A stretch of DNA of 64,000 nucleotides from NCBI GenBank assembly GCA_963665525.1, contig OY762280.1, forward strand, positions 3,906,001 through 3,970,000, written 5' to 3'. The position numbers were made by a program, and so were the translations under genes. Positions 1-8,809 of the stretch are shown piece by piece. The notes beneath the pieces are model-generated. The model worked only from the letters and a program-made list of their open reading frames with translations, did not search any database and was not told the origin of the DNA. Each line of letters begins with the position of its first letter. Position 1 is the first letter of the stretch. Source of the DNA: UBA12077 sp963665525. Its GTDB lineage: Bacteria > Bacteroidota > Bacteroidia > Bacteroidales > UBA12077.

Positions 1-1
1 T

Positions 2-2353
2 ATAGCAACAGTCCGTGATTCAATTCAGGAAATGACCATTGATCAGAAAGCAAACGGAATGCAGAGTGTGATGATGATGGTCATGAAACAGTCAGGTGCA
101 AATACAGTTCAAATTGCTGATGAAGTCAATGAGAAAATGATTGATTTGAAAAAAACTTTGCCGGATGATGTTGAAATGATTCAGGTTTATGATTCAAGTG
201 AATTTATTAAAGATTCACTGAATAATTTAACAAGTACTTTAATGTATGCCTTAATATTTGTGATATTAGTAGTACTGTTTTTTCTTGGAAGATGGCGAGC
301 AACGTTCATCATTGTTTTAACAATTCCTATTGCACTGATTGTATCTTTTATTTATTTATATAGTACCGGAAATACAATTAATATTATTTCCTTGTCAGCA
401 CTATCAATTGCTATTGGTATGGTTGTGGATGATGCCATCGTTGTACTCGAGAATATTACCAAACATATTGAAAGAGGTTCTACTCCTCGCGAAGCAGCTA
501 TCTATGCAACAAATGAAGTGTGGTTGGCTGTAATTGTAACAACATTAACTGTTGTTGCAGTATTTTTCCCGATGACTATGGTTGGCGGTATGGCTGGTAT
601 TTTATTTAAACCTCTTGGTTGGATTGTAACTATTACTGTTGTTACATCGACTATTGCTGCTATTACATTAACTCCTATGCTAAGTTCTAAAATGCTTAAG
701 CTAAAAAGGAATCATAAAAATCCGGGTAAGCTAAGTTGGGATAGAACAATTCTTCCGGGATTAAATAGCTTGGATGTATTTTATGAGCGATCATTAAAGT
801 GGTCGTTAAGCCATAAAAAGATTGTTGTAATCGCTTCTGGATTACTACTGTTTGGTTCATTCTTTTTAGTAGGTCAGATTGGAACTGAATTTATGCCAAC
901 ACAAGACGATGGCATATTACAGTTAGAAGTGGAGCTGCAATCGGGAACAAGAGTGGAGGAAACAAGCAGGGTTGCAAGAGAAATCGAAGCTAAAATCAAA
1001 GCACAAGCTCCTGAAATAAAATTAACCAATACAACAACAGGAACCGATGAAGATGCTGGGATGACAGCAATATTTAGAACAACAGGGTCAAATATTATGA
1101 CATCAACGGTTATTTTAACTGATGCAACGGAAAGAGAAAGATCATCGGCTGAAATTGCAGACATTATAAGGAACGAGATAGCATCTATTCCAGAAGTAAT
1201 CAATTTTAAAGTAACCTTAGGAAATAATTCTCAAAGCACCAATAATGTGGATGTTGTTTTATATGGATATGATATTGAAACAACAACTGCTTTAGCAAAT
1301 ACAATCTCTGATAGATTATCACAAATTGAAGGAGCAAAAGATGTTAATATAAGTCGTGAAAGGGCTAAACCAGAGCTTCGAGTAATTCTTGATCAGGATA
1401 AGATGTCACAAAATGGGTTAAATACTTATACAGTTTCAATGGCTTTAAGAAATAGAGTTGCTGGATTAACTGCAAGTAAATTTAGAGAAGAAGGTGAAGA
1501 ATACGATATTGTTGTTCAGTACGACAAAGATTATAGAAATTCAATTAGTGATATTGAAAATATTGCTATACAAAATCCAATGGGAGAATATATTCGCTTA
1601 TCAGAGATTGGACAGGTAGTTGAATATTGGTCTCCACCAAATATTGAAAGAAAAAGAAGAGAACGTATTGTTACTATTTCAACAACACCATATGGTGTAT
1701 CATTAGGTGAAATGGCTAATATTATAAAAGAGGATTTAAAAGCGGTTGATATTCCTGATGATATCATTGTTGAAGTAGGTGGTGCTTATGAAGATCAACA
1801 AGAATCTTTTGCCGATTTAGCTTTATTATTAATTGTAAGTTTAATATTGGTATACATTGTAATGGCATCGCAATTTGAATCATTAAAAATGCCATTCATT
1901 ATCATGTTCTCAATTCCATTTGCTTTTGTTGGAGTAATAATCACATTATATATTACCAATACAGTGTTAAGTATAATTGCTGCTTTGGGTGCTATTATGT
2001 TGGTAGGTATTGTGGTTAAGAATGCAATTGTATTAGTGGATTATATTAACCTGATGAGAGATCGCGGATACGAACTTGATGAGGCAATTACTCTTTCCGG
2101 AAAATCAAGATTACGCCCAGTGCTTATGACAGCAATGACAACAATTTTAGGGATGTTACCTCTTGCATTAAGTACAGGAGAAGGTTCAGAAATTTGGAGC
2201 CCAATGGGAATTTCAATTATTGGAGGATTAATTTTCTCTACTGTAATTACCATGATTATTGTTCCTGTGGTTTACAGGTTATTTGCAGTACACGGAGGTC
2301 GAAAACGAGAACAGAGATTGGCAAGATCTCAATATCAATTTATGGATATGTAA
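2..2353 (+). CDS. RND efflux pump inner-membrane permease (HAE1/AcrB-like), 5' end cut by window
   Basis: The frame is open from base 2, so the gene starts upstream of the window. The visible 783 residues are roughly the last three quarters of an RND proton-driven drug exporter of about 1030 residues. The TM4 segment has the paired aspartates of the proton relay (GMVVDDAIVVLENI), followed by the second periplasmic loop and the last six membrane segments, ending with GIVVKNAIVLVDYINL and the C-terminal helices. It resembles the complete permease at 50939-54034, and both are followed by a small PG0541-type protein, so the two loci are paralogous cassettes. The substrate cannot be read from the sequence. 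The adaptor and outer-membrane factor are presumably upstream, outside the window. Confidence 0.93.
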   Translation: MATVRDSIQEMTIDQKANGMQSVMMMVMKQSGANTVQIADEVNEKMIDLKKTLPDDVEMIQVYDSSEFIKDSLNNLTSTLMYALIFVILVVLFFLGRWRATFIIVLTIPIALIVSFIYLYSTGNTINIISLSALSIAIGMVVDDAIVVLENITKHIERGSTPREAAIYATNEVWLAVIVTTLTVVAVFFPMTMVGGMAGILFKPLGWIVTITVVTSTIAAITLTPMLSSKMLKLKRNHKNPGKLSWDRTILPGLNSLDVFYERSLKWSLSHKKIVVIASGLLLFGSFFLVGQIGTEFMPTQDDGILQLEVELQSGTRVEETSRVAREIEAKIKAQAPEIKLTNTTTGTDEDAGMTAIFRTTGSNIMTSTVILTDATERERSSAEIADIIRNEIASIPEVINFKVTLGNNSQSTNNVDVVLYGYDIETTTALANTISDRLSQIEGAKDVNISRERAKPELRVILDQDKMSQNGLNTYTVSMALRNRVAGLTASKFREEGEEYDIVVQYDKDYRNSISDIENIAIQNPMGEYIRLSEIGQVVEYWSPPNIERKRRERIVTISTTPYGVSLGEMANIIKEDLKAVDIPDDIIVEVGGAYEDQQESFADLALLLIVSLILVYIVMASQFESLKMPFIIMFSIPFAFVGVIITLYITNTVLSIIAALGAIMLVGIVVKNAIVLVDYINLMRDRGYELDEAITLSGKSRLRPVLMTAMTTILGMLPLALSTGEGSEIWSPMGISIIGGLIFSTVITMIIVPVVYRLFAVHGGRKREQRLARSQYQFMDM

Positions 2354-2366
2354 AACATTTAAGAAG

Positions 2367-2660
2367 ATGAAAGCAATTTTTATAGTATATAATCAGGCAC
2401 ATACAGAGAAAGTAGAGTATATGTTAGATAAATTAGGTGTTCGTGGTTTTTCGAAATGGCCCGAGATGATGGGAAAAGGTTCGGTAAATGGTGATCCACA
2501 TATGGGAACACATACCTGGCCTGAAATTAATTCAGGAACGATTACAATGGTTGATGATGATAAAGTAGATATAGTGCTTGAGAAAATTAGAAGCTTAAAT
2601 GCAGTGAATGAAGAAGTTGGAATACGAGCTTTTGTTTGGAATATAGAAAAAACAGTATAA
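2367..2660 (+). CDS. PG0541-type transporter-associated small protein
   Basis: A 97-residue soluble protein starting 13 bases after the RND permease stop, so almost certainly co-transcribed with it. The open frame extends upstream into the permease gene, but ATG 2367 gives the compact protein (MKAIFIVYNQAH...) that matches the family size. It alternates strands and helices like a small ferredoxin-like (P-II-like) fold, with a Gly/His-rich middle (GDPHMGTHTWPEI). From family knowledge, such proteins sit next to RND pumps in Bacteroidota and have no established function. A role as a pump-associated sensor or modulator is inference. The protein at 54039-54338 is the counterpart in the second cassette. 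Confidence 0.75.
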   Translation: MKAIFIVYNQAHTEKVEYMLDKLGVRGFSKWPEMMGKGSVNGDPHMGTHTWPEINSGTITMVDDDKVDIVLEKIRSLNAVNEEVGIRAFVWNIEKTV

Positions 2661-2693
2661 GGCAAATTAGTAGTTAAGATTATGAGTGATGGT

Positions 2694-2745
2694 TTGTGCA
2701 GAAATATCTCCCAGCAGCTTATTTATAAACTGTGTATCTGCACAA
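2694..2745. promoter_or_regulatory. Inverted repeat upstream of tetR, possible operator or stem-loop
   Basis: TTGTGCAGA (2694-2702) is matched by its exact complement TCTGCACAA (2737-2745), separated by 34 bases, in the gap between the small pump protein and the TetR gene. It could be a split operator or a stem-loop in the mRNA. No T-tract follows, so a terminator is unlikely. Confidence 0.35.
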
Positions 2746-2784
2746 CTATCATCATAATTATTATTATTTAAAAATCAGGTCATT

Positions 2785-3390
2785 ATGGAATTACAAAAGA
2801 CGAATATTATTAAAAAATCCGGTGAACTATTTGCTCGATATGGTATTAAAAGTGTCACGATGGATGATATTGCACGTGAACTTGGAATATCCAAAAAAAC
2901 CTTGTACGCACATTTTGATAGTAAAAATGATTTGATAGAGCTATTGATAAAAGAATCAAAACAAGATTTATCTTCTCGTATTGAAGATGTAGAGAAGAAG
3001 GAATATGGGGGATTAGAAAAGCTATATTATATTTTTATTGAGTTGGTCAAATATACCAACGAGTCGAATTCTACTACTTATTGGAATTTTAAAAAGTATT
3101 ACCGAGAACTATTTGAGGATTTTACTGATTTTATATCAAAGCTCGTAGATAAGTTATGTGAAACACATATAAAAGAAGCTCAATGGGATAATTTTATTAT
3201 ACCTAATGTTGAGGCAAAGTTGTTCAGCAGTTTCATAAGAAAAAATATCATGGAGTTAACGGATGATGATGTAGTTAAGATTACTGCAACTAATCGATTT
3301 ACAATACAAAAGGATTTTGTTTATTATAATTTACGATCTATAGCTACGCCAACAGGCTTAGAACAACTTGATAAATTAAAAGATATTTAA
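2785..3390 (+). CDS. TetR/AcrR family transcriptional regulator
   Basis: 201 residues. The N-terminal 50 residues form a TetR helix-turn-helix: an N-terminal helix with LFARYGIKSVTMDDIA, then ELGISKKTLYAHFDSK as the recognition region. The C-terminal part is the variable ligand-binding and dimerisation domain and says little about the effector. It lies 124 bases downstream of the RND operon on the same strand, so control of that pump is plausible but inferred. In the second cassette the TetR gene comes first instead. A strong double hairpin follows the stop codon. Confidence 0.88.
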   Translation: MELQKTNIIKKSGELFARYGIKSVTMDDIARELGISKKTLYAHFDSKNDLIELLIKESKQDLSSRIEDVEKKEYGGLEKLYYIFIELVKYTNESNSTTYWNFKKYYRELFEDFTDFISKLVDKLCETHIKEAQWDNFIIPNVEAKLFSSFIRKNIMELTDDDVVKITATNRFTIQKDFVYYNLRSIATPTGLEQLDKLKDI

Positions 3391-3447
3391 AAACCACGTT
3401 TTTCATTGCTTTAGTGGTTTTTGAGCGCCTGTAATGGGCGCTTTTTT
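3390..3447. terminator. Double-hairpin bidirectional terminator
   Basis: Two stem-loops lie between convergent genes. AAACCAC (3391-3397) pairs with GTGGTTT (3414-3420); read on the minus strand it is followed by T-rich sequence, so it suits the acyl-CoA ligase gene. AGCGCC (3424-3429) pairs with GGCGCT (3437-3442) and is followed by T residues to 3447, so it suits the tetR gene on the plus strand. Confidence 0.8.
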
Positions 3448-5110
3448 ATATGCTGGCAGCAGTATATAAATATCTTTTAATGCTTCGCTTAGGTGTTTTC
3501 TCAAATTCTTCAGGATAGATTTTTATCTTGGAAATTTGCATGTATTTAGCAAGATTAGCATTGACTTCCTTTTTGTTTTCTTCCATTATTTCAGTGAGTC
3601 TTGCTTCATTAATTTTATCTTGATCAACAGCATCTAAATCAGGATAGACTAAGGCTATCAATTTATTATCCTTTTCAATAACAACTGATTCTTGAATATA
3701 TGGGAGATTATTAAGTTTTGCTTCAATTTCTTCTGGATAGATGTTTTCTCCAGAAGGTCCCAGGATCATACTTTTGTTACGTCCTTTAATAAAAACAAAA
3801 TTTTCTTCGTCAATGATACCTAAATCGCCAGTATGTAACCAGCCATCTTTATCAATAGCTTGTTCTGTTGCTTCTATGTTTTTGTAGTAACCATACATTA
3901 CATTCTCACCACGAACCATTATTTCTCCAATTTCGTGGTAAGGATCATTCGAATCTATTTTAATTTCAAGAGTATCAACTAGTCTTCCGGAAGAAGTAAA
4001 TTTGGTTTTATCCCAGTTAGCATAACTAATCAGTGGTCCGCATTCTGTCATTCCATAACCTACAGAATAATTAAACTTTATTTTGTTCAGGAAGTGTTCT
4101 ACATCACTATTTAATGCGGCCCCACCAAGAACAACTTCTTTAAAATTACCACCGAACACTTCGTTTAGTTTATTTCTAATTTTAGTATAAATTGCTTTAT
4201 CTAAAAGAGGAAGATTCATTAAGAACTGCATTGATTTTTTGCCTAAAAGAGGTAAAATCTGTTTTTTATAAATCTTTTCAATGATTAACGGAACCGTAAT
4301 TATTATTGCCGGATTAATTTCCTGAAAAGCTTGAATAATAATTTTAGGTGATGGTGTGCGAGTTAAGAAGTGAATGTGACAACCAATAGTAAAAGGCCAT
4401 AAAAACTCAAATGCACAACCATAAGTATGAGCAAGGGGAAGAAATGAAACGATATTATCACCCGGATTTAAAGGCATGTTTCTATGTGCATATCGGATAT
4501 TAGCAGCTAAACTATTTAAAGGTAGAACAACCCCTTTAGAGAAACCTGTTGTTCCAGATGTATAATTTAAAACACCCACTTCTTCGTTCGATATTTCATC
4601 GAACTTAAACTTTTCATTTGTTATACCGCCCGGATAAACATCTTCGTAGAGAGAATCTAATTTATCATAAATGGCTTTTATGTTTTCTTTATTGCCTTCA
4701 ATTAATATTCTAAAATCGGTTAAAGAAAATATACCTCTTAAGTTGGGCATGCTTTTTTCATCCAAATTTTCCCAGATGGGATCTCCGGTAAATAGAACAA
4801 CGGAATCAGAATGATTGACAATATGATGTACATCATTAGGATGAAAATCAGGAAGAACAGGAACAACAACTGCTCCATATGTAATTATAGCTAAATAGGT
4901 CATAGCCCAGTTTGCAGAATTCTTTCCAATAAGAGCAATTTTATCACCCTTTTTAACATCACATTCTTCAAACATAATATGTATTCGTGCTATTTTCCTT
5001 CCAACATCACTGTATTTATAACTTTCTCCTTTATAGTCGCTTAGGGCTGGTAAATCCCAATTTTCTTTGATACTGGTTTCTATGTATTTAATGAAATTTT
5101 CAGGTAGCAT
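3446..5110 (-). CDS. AMP-forming acyl-CoA ligase (long-chain fatty acid type)
   Basis: A 554-residue member of the ANL (adenylate-forming) superfamily that would activate a fatty acid with ATP and CoA. Core motifs are present in order: the phosphate-binding loop YTSGTTGFSKG near residue 180, YGMTECGP near 350, GWLHTGDLG near 422 and KGRNKSMIL near 442, followed by the C-terminal lid with PEEIEAKL. There is no signal peptide or membrane segment. Chain-length preference cannot be told from sequence; a long-chain ligase is the closest general match. It is monocistronic, convergent with tetR and divergent from cysH. Confidence 0.88.
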   Translation of the reverse strand: MLPENFIKYIETSIKENWDLPALSDYKGESYKYSDVGRKIARIHIMFEECDVKKGDKIALIGKNSANWAMTYLAIITYGAVVVPVLPDFHPNDVHHIVNHSDSVVLFTGDPIWENLDEKSMPNLRGIFSLTDFRILIEGNKENIKAIYDKLDSLYEDVYPGGITNEKFKFDEISNEEVGVLNYTSGTTGFSKGVVLPLNSLAANIRYAHRNMPLNPGDNIVSFLPLAHTYGCAFEFLWPFTIGCHIHFLTRTPSPKIIIQAFQEINPAIIITVPLIIEKIYKKQILPLLGKKSMQFLMNLPLLDKAIYTKIRNKLNEVFGGNFKEVVLGGAALNSDVEHFLNKIKFNYSVGYGMTECGPLISYANWDKTKFTSSGRLVDTLEIKIDSNDPYHEIGEIMVRGENVMYGYYKNIEATEQAIDKDGWLHTGDLGIIDEENFVFIKGRNKSMILGPSGENIYPEEIEAKLNNLPYIQESVVIEKDNKLIALVYPDLDAVDQDKINEARLTEIMEENKKEVNANLAKYMQISKIKIYPEEFEKTPKRSIKRYLYTAASI

Positions 5111-5139
5111 AAGCTAAATTTTTAATGAAAACCAACCAG

Positions 5140-5170
5140 TAAACTTAAAAAATATATACTTATAATCAAA
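5140..5170 (-). promoter_or_regulatory. Promoter candidate for the acyl-CoA ligase gene
   Basis: On the minus strand TTG (complement of 5167-5169) is followed after 19 bases by TAAGTTTA (complement of 5140-5147), one base off the Bacteroidota TAnnTTTG -7 box. It lies about 30 bases upstream of the start codon. Confidence 0.45.
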
Positions 5171-5280
5171 TAGAAGTCTCGATGTATTTTATGTGTAAAC
5201 AAACTATGTGCGTAAACTGTTACAGCATTATATAGAATATTAAATCTTAGCTAATAGTTATAATCAGAAGATTATTTTTA

Positions 5281-5288
5281 TACTTTTG
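5281..5288 (+). promoter_or_regulatory. -7 box candidate for cysH
   Basis: TACTTTTG matches the TAnnTTTG consensus of Bacteroidota promoters and lies 28 bases upstream of the cysH ATG. I do not see a convincing -33 TTG at the expected distance. Confidence 0.4.
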
Positions 5289-5315
5289 TTGCCTTAATTT
5301 TAGAAATAGGGGAAG

Positions 5316-6035
5316 ATGGAAAAAATAGAACAAGCAAAAGAATTAACTGAAAAGTTAAAAGGTAAATCTCCCGAAGAGGTTTTAGAATATTTTATTGACA
5401 AATGCGATAATAAAGTAGCCTTTGCTTCAAGTTTGGGAGCAGAAGACCAGGTTTTAACCGATATGATTTGTAAAATTAACAAGTCGGCCAGAATCTTTAC
5501 ATTGGATACAGGTAGATTGTTTCCTGAAACATACGATTTGATTGCTAAAACCAGCGATCATTATGGAATTAAAATAAAAGTGTTTTTCCCGGATCATAGG
5601 AAAGTAGAAGAAATGGTTGAAGAATTAGGAATTAATCATTTTTATAAAAGTATAGAAAACCGCGAGCGTTGTTGTTACCTACGTAAAAAAGAGCCTTTAA
5701 AAAGAGCTTTTGAAGGATTAGAAGGATGGATTTGCGGTTTACGTCGTGATCAATCTATCACTCGTTTCAATAACAAATTAGTAGAGTGGGACGAGCAAAA
5801 TGGGCTGTTTAAAATTAATCCTATCATTGATTGGACCGAAGAGCAAGTTTGGGATTACATAAAAAAGAATAATGTTCCATACAATGAATTACACGATAAA
5901 GGTTTTCCAAGTATTGGCTGTCAACCTTGTACACGTGCCATAAAACCTGGCGAAGATGTTCGTGCCGGACGCTGGTGGTGGGAACAACCCGAAAAGCGTG
6001 AATGTGGATTGCATAACAGACCTACTAAGAAATAA
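5316..6035 (+). CDS. cysH: Assimilatory APS/PAPS reductase, [4Fe-4S] type
   Basis: 239 residues. Reduces adenylylated sulfate to sulfite in the cytoplasm during sulfate assimilation. The PP-loop-type nucleotide-binding N-terminus (ASSLGAEDQVLTDMI) is followed by the cysteine pairs Cys119-Cys120 (RCCYLRKKEPL) and Cys202/Cys205 (GCQPC). In this family these bind a [4Fe-4S] cluster and mark APS-using bacterial enzymes rather than the E. coli PAPS type. Cys230 in the C-terminal KRECGLH motif is the catalytic cysteine. The ATP sulfurylase and sulfite reductase genes are not in the window, so the gene appears to stand alone. Two hairpins follow it. Confidence 0.92.
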   Translation: MEKIEQAKELTEKLKGKSPEEVLEYFIDKCDNKVAFASSLGAEDQVLTDMICKINKSARIFTLDTGRLFPETYDLIAKTSDHYGIKIKVFFPDHRKVEEMVEELGINHFYKSIENRERCCYLRKKEPLKRAFEGLEGWICGLRRDQSITRFNNKLVEWDEQNGLFKINPIIDWTEEQVWDYIKKNNVPYNELHDKGFPSIGCQPCTRAIKPGEDVRAGRWWWEQPEKRECGLHNRPTKK

Positions 6036-6042
6036 TATTATA

Positions 6043-6122
6043 TATCTTTTCTAAAGTTTTAAAACTTTAGAAAAGATAAAAATATTACCCTGTCAAAATA
6101 TTAAACTTTAACAGGGTTTTTT
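6043..6122 (+). terminator. Tandem hairpins after cysH
   Basis: A perfect 36-base inverted repeat with no loop spacer (arms 6043-6060 and 6061-6078) is followed by ACCCTGT (6087-6093) paired with ACAGGGT (6111-6117) and a T-tract to 6122. The second hairpin is a typical intrinsic terminator. Confidence 0.75.
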
Positions 6123-6157
6123 AATTTTATGATCAGAAACAATTAACATCGAATAAA

Positions 6158-6583
6158 ATGGATCATGTAGTTTACCTTGATTATAAAGCAAAAGAACTTG
6201 AGAACCTGATACTGGGAAAAAAGTTTATGATAATTCGCGGCGCAACAGGTCGTAAAATGCCTTATGGCAGGGTTTTTAAAGATGATGTTCTTTATTTTAT
6301 TGAAAACAAAGGCGATGGATTAGTTAAAGCCAAAGCGGTTGTGAAAGAGGTCTTTAATTCTGAAAAGTTAGAAAAAGAAGAATCTGTTCAGTTGGTTGAA
6401 AAAAATCAGGATAAGTTATTACTAAATTCAGGTTTGTTAAAACGCTTTGCAGGAAAACGATATTTGGTGTTGATTACATTAAGAGATTTCCAGAAAATAG
6501 AACATTTTAAAATAGACCGATCCGATTATGGCAATATGGATGATTGGTTAGCAGTAGAAAATATTGAAAATGTAAGGAAATAA
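6158..6583 (+). CDS. ASCH/PUA-like domain protein of unknown function
   Basis: 141 residues, cytoplasmic, with no signal or membrane segment. The N-terminal half reads like an ASCH/PUA-type beta barrel: a helix followed by LILGKKFMIIRGA, a turn with GRVFKDDVLYFIENKGDG, then the strand VKAKAVVKEVF. Such domains often bind RNA or modified nucleotides, but no catalytic or binding residue can be assigned here, so the function is unknown. It is preceded by the cysH terminator and followed by its own strong hairpin, so it is probably transcribed alone. The fold call is a pattern match by eye and should be treated as moderate. Confidence 0.65.
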   Translation: MDHVVYLDYKAKELENLILGKKFMIIRGATGRKMPYGRVFKDDVLYFIENKGDGLVKAKAVVKEVFNSEKLEKEESVQLVEKNQDKLLLNSGLLKRFAGKRYLVLITLRDFQKIEHFKIDRSDYGNMDDWLAVENIENVRK

Positions 6584-6610
6584 AAAAAGGAGCTTTTAAG
6601 CTCCTTTTTT
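6584..6610 (+). terminator. Rho-independent terminator
   Basis: A 13-base A-rich arm ending GGAGCTT (6584-6596) pairs with AAGCTCC plus T residues (6598-6610). It is symmetrical and may serve both the ASCH-like gene and the convergent coiled-coil gene. Confidence 0.85.
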
Positions 6611-6631
6611 ATATTGTAATGTTAAATAGAT

Positions 6632-7567
6632 TTATTCAATAGTAAACTTAGTATTTCCAATTTCTTCGCCATCGGCAAAAATATGAACTTCATATGTTCC
6701 GGCCATTAAAGCACCATTGTTATCCCAATAAACAACAACATCTAAATCGCTATTGGTATAGTCAACAGGGCGTTTTGCCGAGTAAACAATTTCTTGTCCT
6801 TGGTATTCGAAAAGATCATCCTCCGATTTAGCCAGAATATAATCATCTGGTCCGGCAATTCGAATGTAAACATCGCGTTCGCCAGCTTCTGCTAAAACAT
6901 TTTCTTTGATGGTAAATTCAACTTTTATCTTTTCAATTTTGTTTAACCTTTTCGTTTCCTTACCTCTTCGGTTAATTGGATAAGCATTCATTTTATGAGT
7001 TCTTAATGTACTTGCTAACTCTACTTTACCAGAAAGATCTTTATTTTGTTCTTCGAGTTCGTTTTTAGATTTGGTAACCTGACGAATTTCATTTTTAACC
7101 TGGATATTTTCAGCAACCAATTCCTGATTCATCGTATTTAGTGAATCAATTTGACGAACATAACTTTTAGCAACCGCACGTAAAGTAGTTAACTCGTTTT
7201 GTAAGCTCTTAATTTTTGCGTAATTAGTAGCTTTTACTGTTTTGATTTCAGCTAATAAATCGTCGATTTTTTCTTTCTCTTCGGTTAAGTGAGCATTTAA
7301 CGAATCATTATCAGTCATTAATTCGTCATAATCATCGCGTAATTGAATTAGATGCGATTGAAGAGAGTCTTTTTCTGCTGTTAATGCAGTCTCAATTTCA
7401 TCGGTTGTTTGTCTCTGGTCTATATATAACCAGGTTACTACTACCAATAGTCCAATTATTAAGAAAAGAATGAACATAAGTCCACTTTTATTTTTTTGCG
7501 GAGCAATTGGAGCCTGATTATTTTTTTGTTGATTTTCCAAATTTTGAGTTTTGTTTTGCTCTTCCAT
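6632..7567 (-). CDS. Single-pass membrane protein with long coiled coil and C-terminal beta domain
   Basis: 311 residues, not recognised as a named family. A Gln/Asn-rich cytoplasmic tail (residues 1-27) precedes one membrane segment at about 30-48 (LMFILFLIIGLLVVVTWLYI). A heptad-rich coiled coil from about 55 to 180 follows, rich in Leu, Glu and Lys (for example DDLLAEIKTVKATNYAKIKS). The last 100 residues are predicted beta (VEFTIKENVLAEAGERDVYI, ending GEEIGNTKFTIE), like a small Ig-type domain. The coiled coil and the beta domain would sit in the periplasm. A role in envelope scaffolding is speculation. The gene is monocistronic. Confidence 0.8.
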   Translation of the reverse strand: MEEQNKTQNLENQQKNNQAPIAPQKNKSGLMFILFLIIGLLVVVTWLYIDQRQTTDEIETALTAEKDSLQSHLIQLRDDYDELMTDNDSLNAHLTEEKEKIDDLLAEIKTVKATNYAKIKSLQNELTTLRAVAKSYVRQIDSLNTMNQELVAENIQVKNEIRQVTKSKNELEEQNKDLSGKVELASTLRTHKMNAYPINRRGKETKRLNKIEKIKVEFTIKENVLAEAGERDVYIRIAGPDDYILAKSEDDLFEYQGQEIVYSAKRPVDYTNSDLDVVVYWDNNGALMAGTYEVHIFADGEEIGNTKFTIE

Positions 7568-7671
7568 TTTAATTTAGGTTAGGATTTTTATTCGAAATGC
7601 AAATGTATATTATATTTTAAATATCATCAACACTTTGCGTTAATTAACGAAGATAATAAAATAAAATTATA

Positions 7672-8802
7672 TTATTCTTCAACTTCTAATTTCGATAATA
7701 AATAATAACAACCTTTAATTACAATTTCTTTGTTGCTAAGTTGATTTACATTTCCTTTAATTTCGATCATATTATTATACTCGATTCCTTTTTCAACTTT
7801 TACAATCTGAAAGTTGTTTTCTTTTTTAACAAAAATACAGGATTCGCCTTCGTAGTCTACTATTGCTTCTGAAGGAAGAACATGAGCTTTCCTTTCGTTA
7901 ATTAAAATGGATGCGTTGATATACATACCGGGTTTTAAAATGCGATTTTCATTATTAAATTTCCCATATACCATGATAGTCCGGTTTTGTTCATTAAGTT
8001 TTATCCCTACTCGTTTAACCTTTGATACATATGTTTCAGAATTATTTAACGAAGAAAAATTAATGTTTTGTCCGGGCTTAATTTTTAGAATATCTTTTTC
8101 AAAAACATTAAAGTGTAAGTTGAGCGAATGATCATTAATGATTTCAAAAACTAAATCTTCTGAATTAACATATTTCCCTTTGTTTGCATTAAGTTGCGAT
8201 ATAGTTCCTGAAATAGGAGCTAATAATTTAAATTCTTTTATAAAATTACCATCAACAATCTCACTAGTGTTGATTCCAATTAATTCTAACTGTGCCTGAA
8301 GGGATTTACTTGTAGCTTCAAAGTGTAAAAAATCTGCTTTCGCTTTTTGCATTTTTTTTATTGAAGCTGCATTTTCAACGGTTAATTCTCCCTGGCGTTT
8401 GTATTCTTGCTGGTAATAATCAGCTTGACTTTTAGCTTCTAAATATTGTTGCTGTAACTGAATAAAATCAGGATGTTGAAGATTTGCTAATACAGCTCCT
8501 TTTTCAACGAAATCTCCAGGAAAATAATTGATAGTTTTAATAAATCCTCCGATGGTTGGAGAAACCGAAGCAATATTTTTAGGAGGAACTTCAACTTTAC
8601 CTGAACATGTAATGGTTTCAGAAATTACCTGATCTACTAATTTGCCGGTTTCAATTCCTGCTAGTTTTATTTGCTCATCGGTTATTGTGATTACTTTTTC
8701 CGAAGATTCTTTTACAATAATAGCTTCTGCATCATTATCTGTTTTTTTAGGTGAACAAGAAATAATCAAAGCCAAAAATATTAGAATAAGTATATTTTTC
8801 AT
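7672..8802 (-). CDS. RND efflux periplasmic adaptor, CzcB/CusB-like lipoprotein
   Basis: 376 residues. Links an inner-membrane metal pump to its outer-membrane channel. A lipoprotein signal peptide (MKNILILIFLALIISCS) has a lipobox Cys at about 16. The membrane-fusion-protein layout follows: a first barrel/lipoyl half (ITCSGKVEVPPKNIASVSP), an alpha-hairpin of helices rich in Gln/Lys (about 115-170), the second lipoyl half (FKLLAPISGTISQLNANKGKYV) and the beta-barrel and membrane-proximal domains. It starts 7 bases after the CzcA-TolC fusion stop, so the two are one operon. There is no His-rich metal-binding tail. Confidence 0.9.
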   Translation of the reverse strand: MKNILILIFLALIISCSPKKTDNDAEAIIVKESSEKVITITDEQIKLAGIETGKLVDQVISETITCSGKVEVPPKNIASVSPTIGGFIKTINYFPGDFVEKGAVLANLQHPDFIQLQQQYLEAKSQADYYQQEYKRQGELTVENAASIKKMQKAKADFLHFEATSKSLQAQLELIGINTSEIVDGNFIKEFKLLAPISGTISQLNANKGKYVNSEDLVFEIINDHSLNLHFNVFEKDILKIKPGQNINFSSLNNSETYVSKVKRVGIKLNEQNRTIMVYGKFNNENRILKPGMYINASILINERKAHVLPSEAIVDYEGESCIFVKKENNFQIVKVEKGIEYNNMIEIKGNVNQLSNKEIVIKGCYYLLSKLEVEE

Positions 8803-8809
8803 ATTTCGT

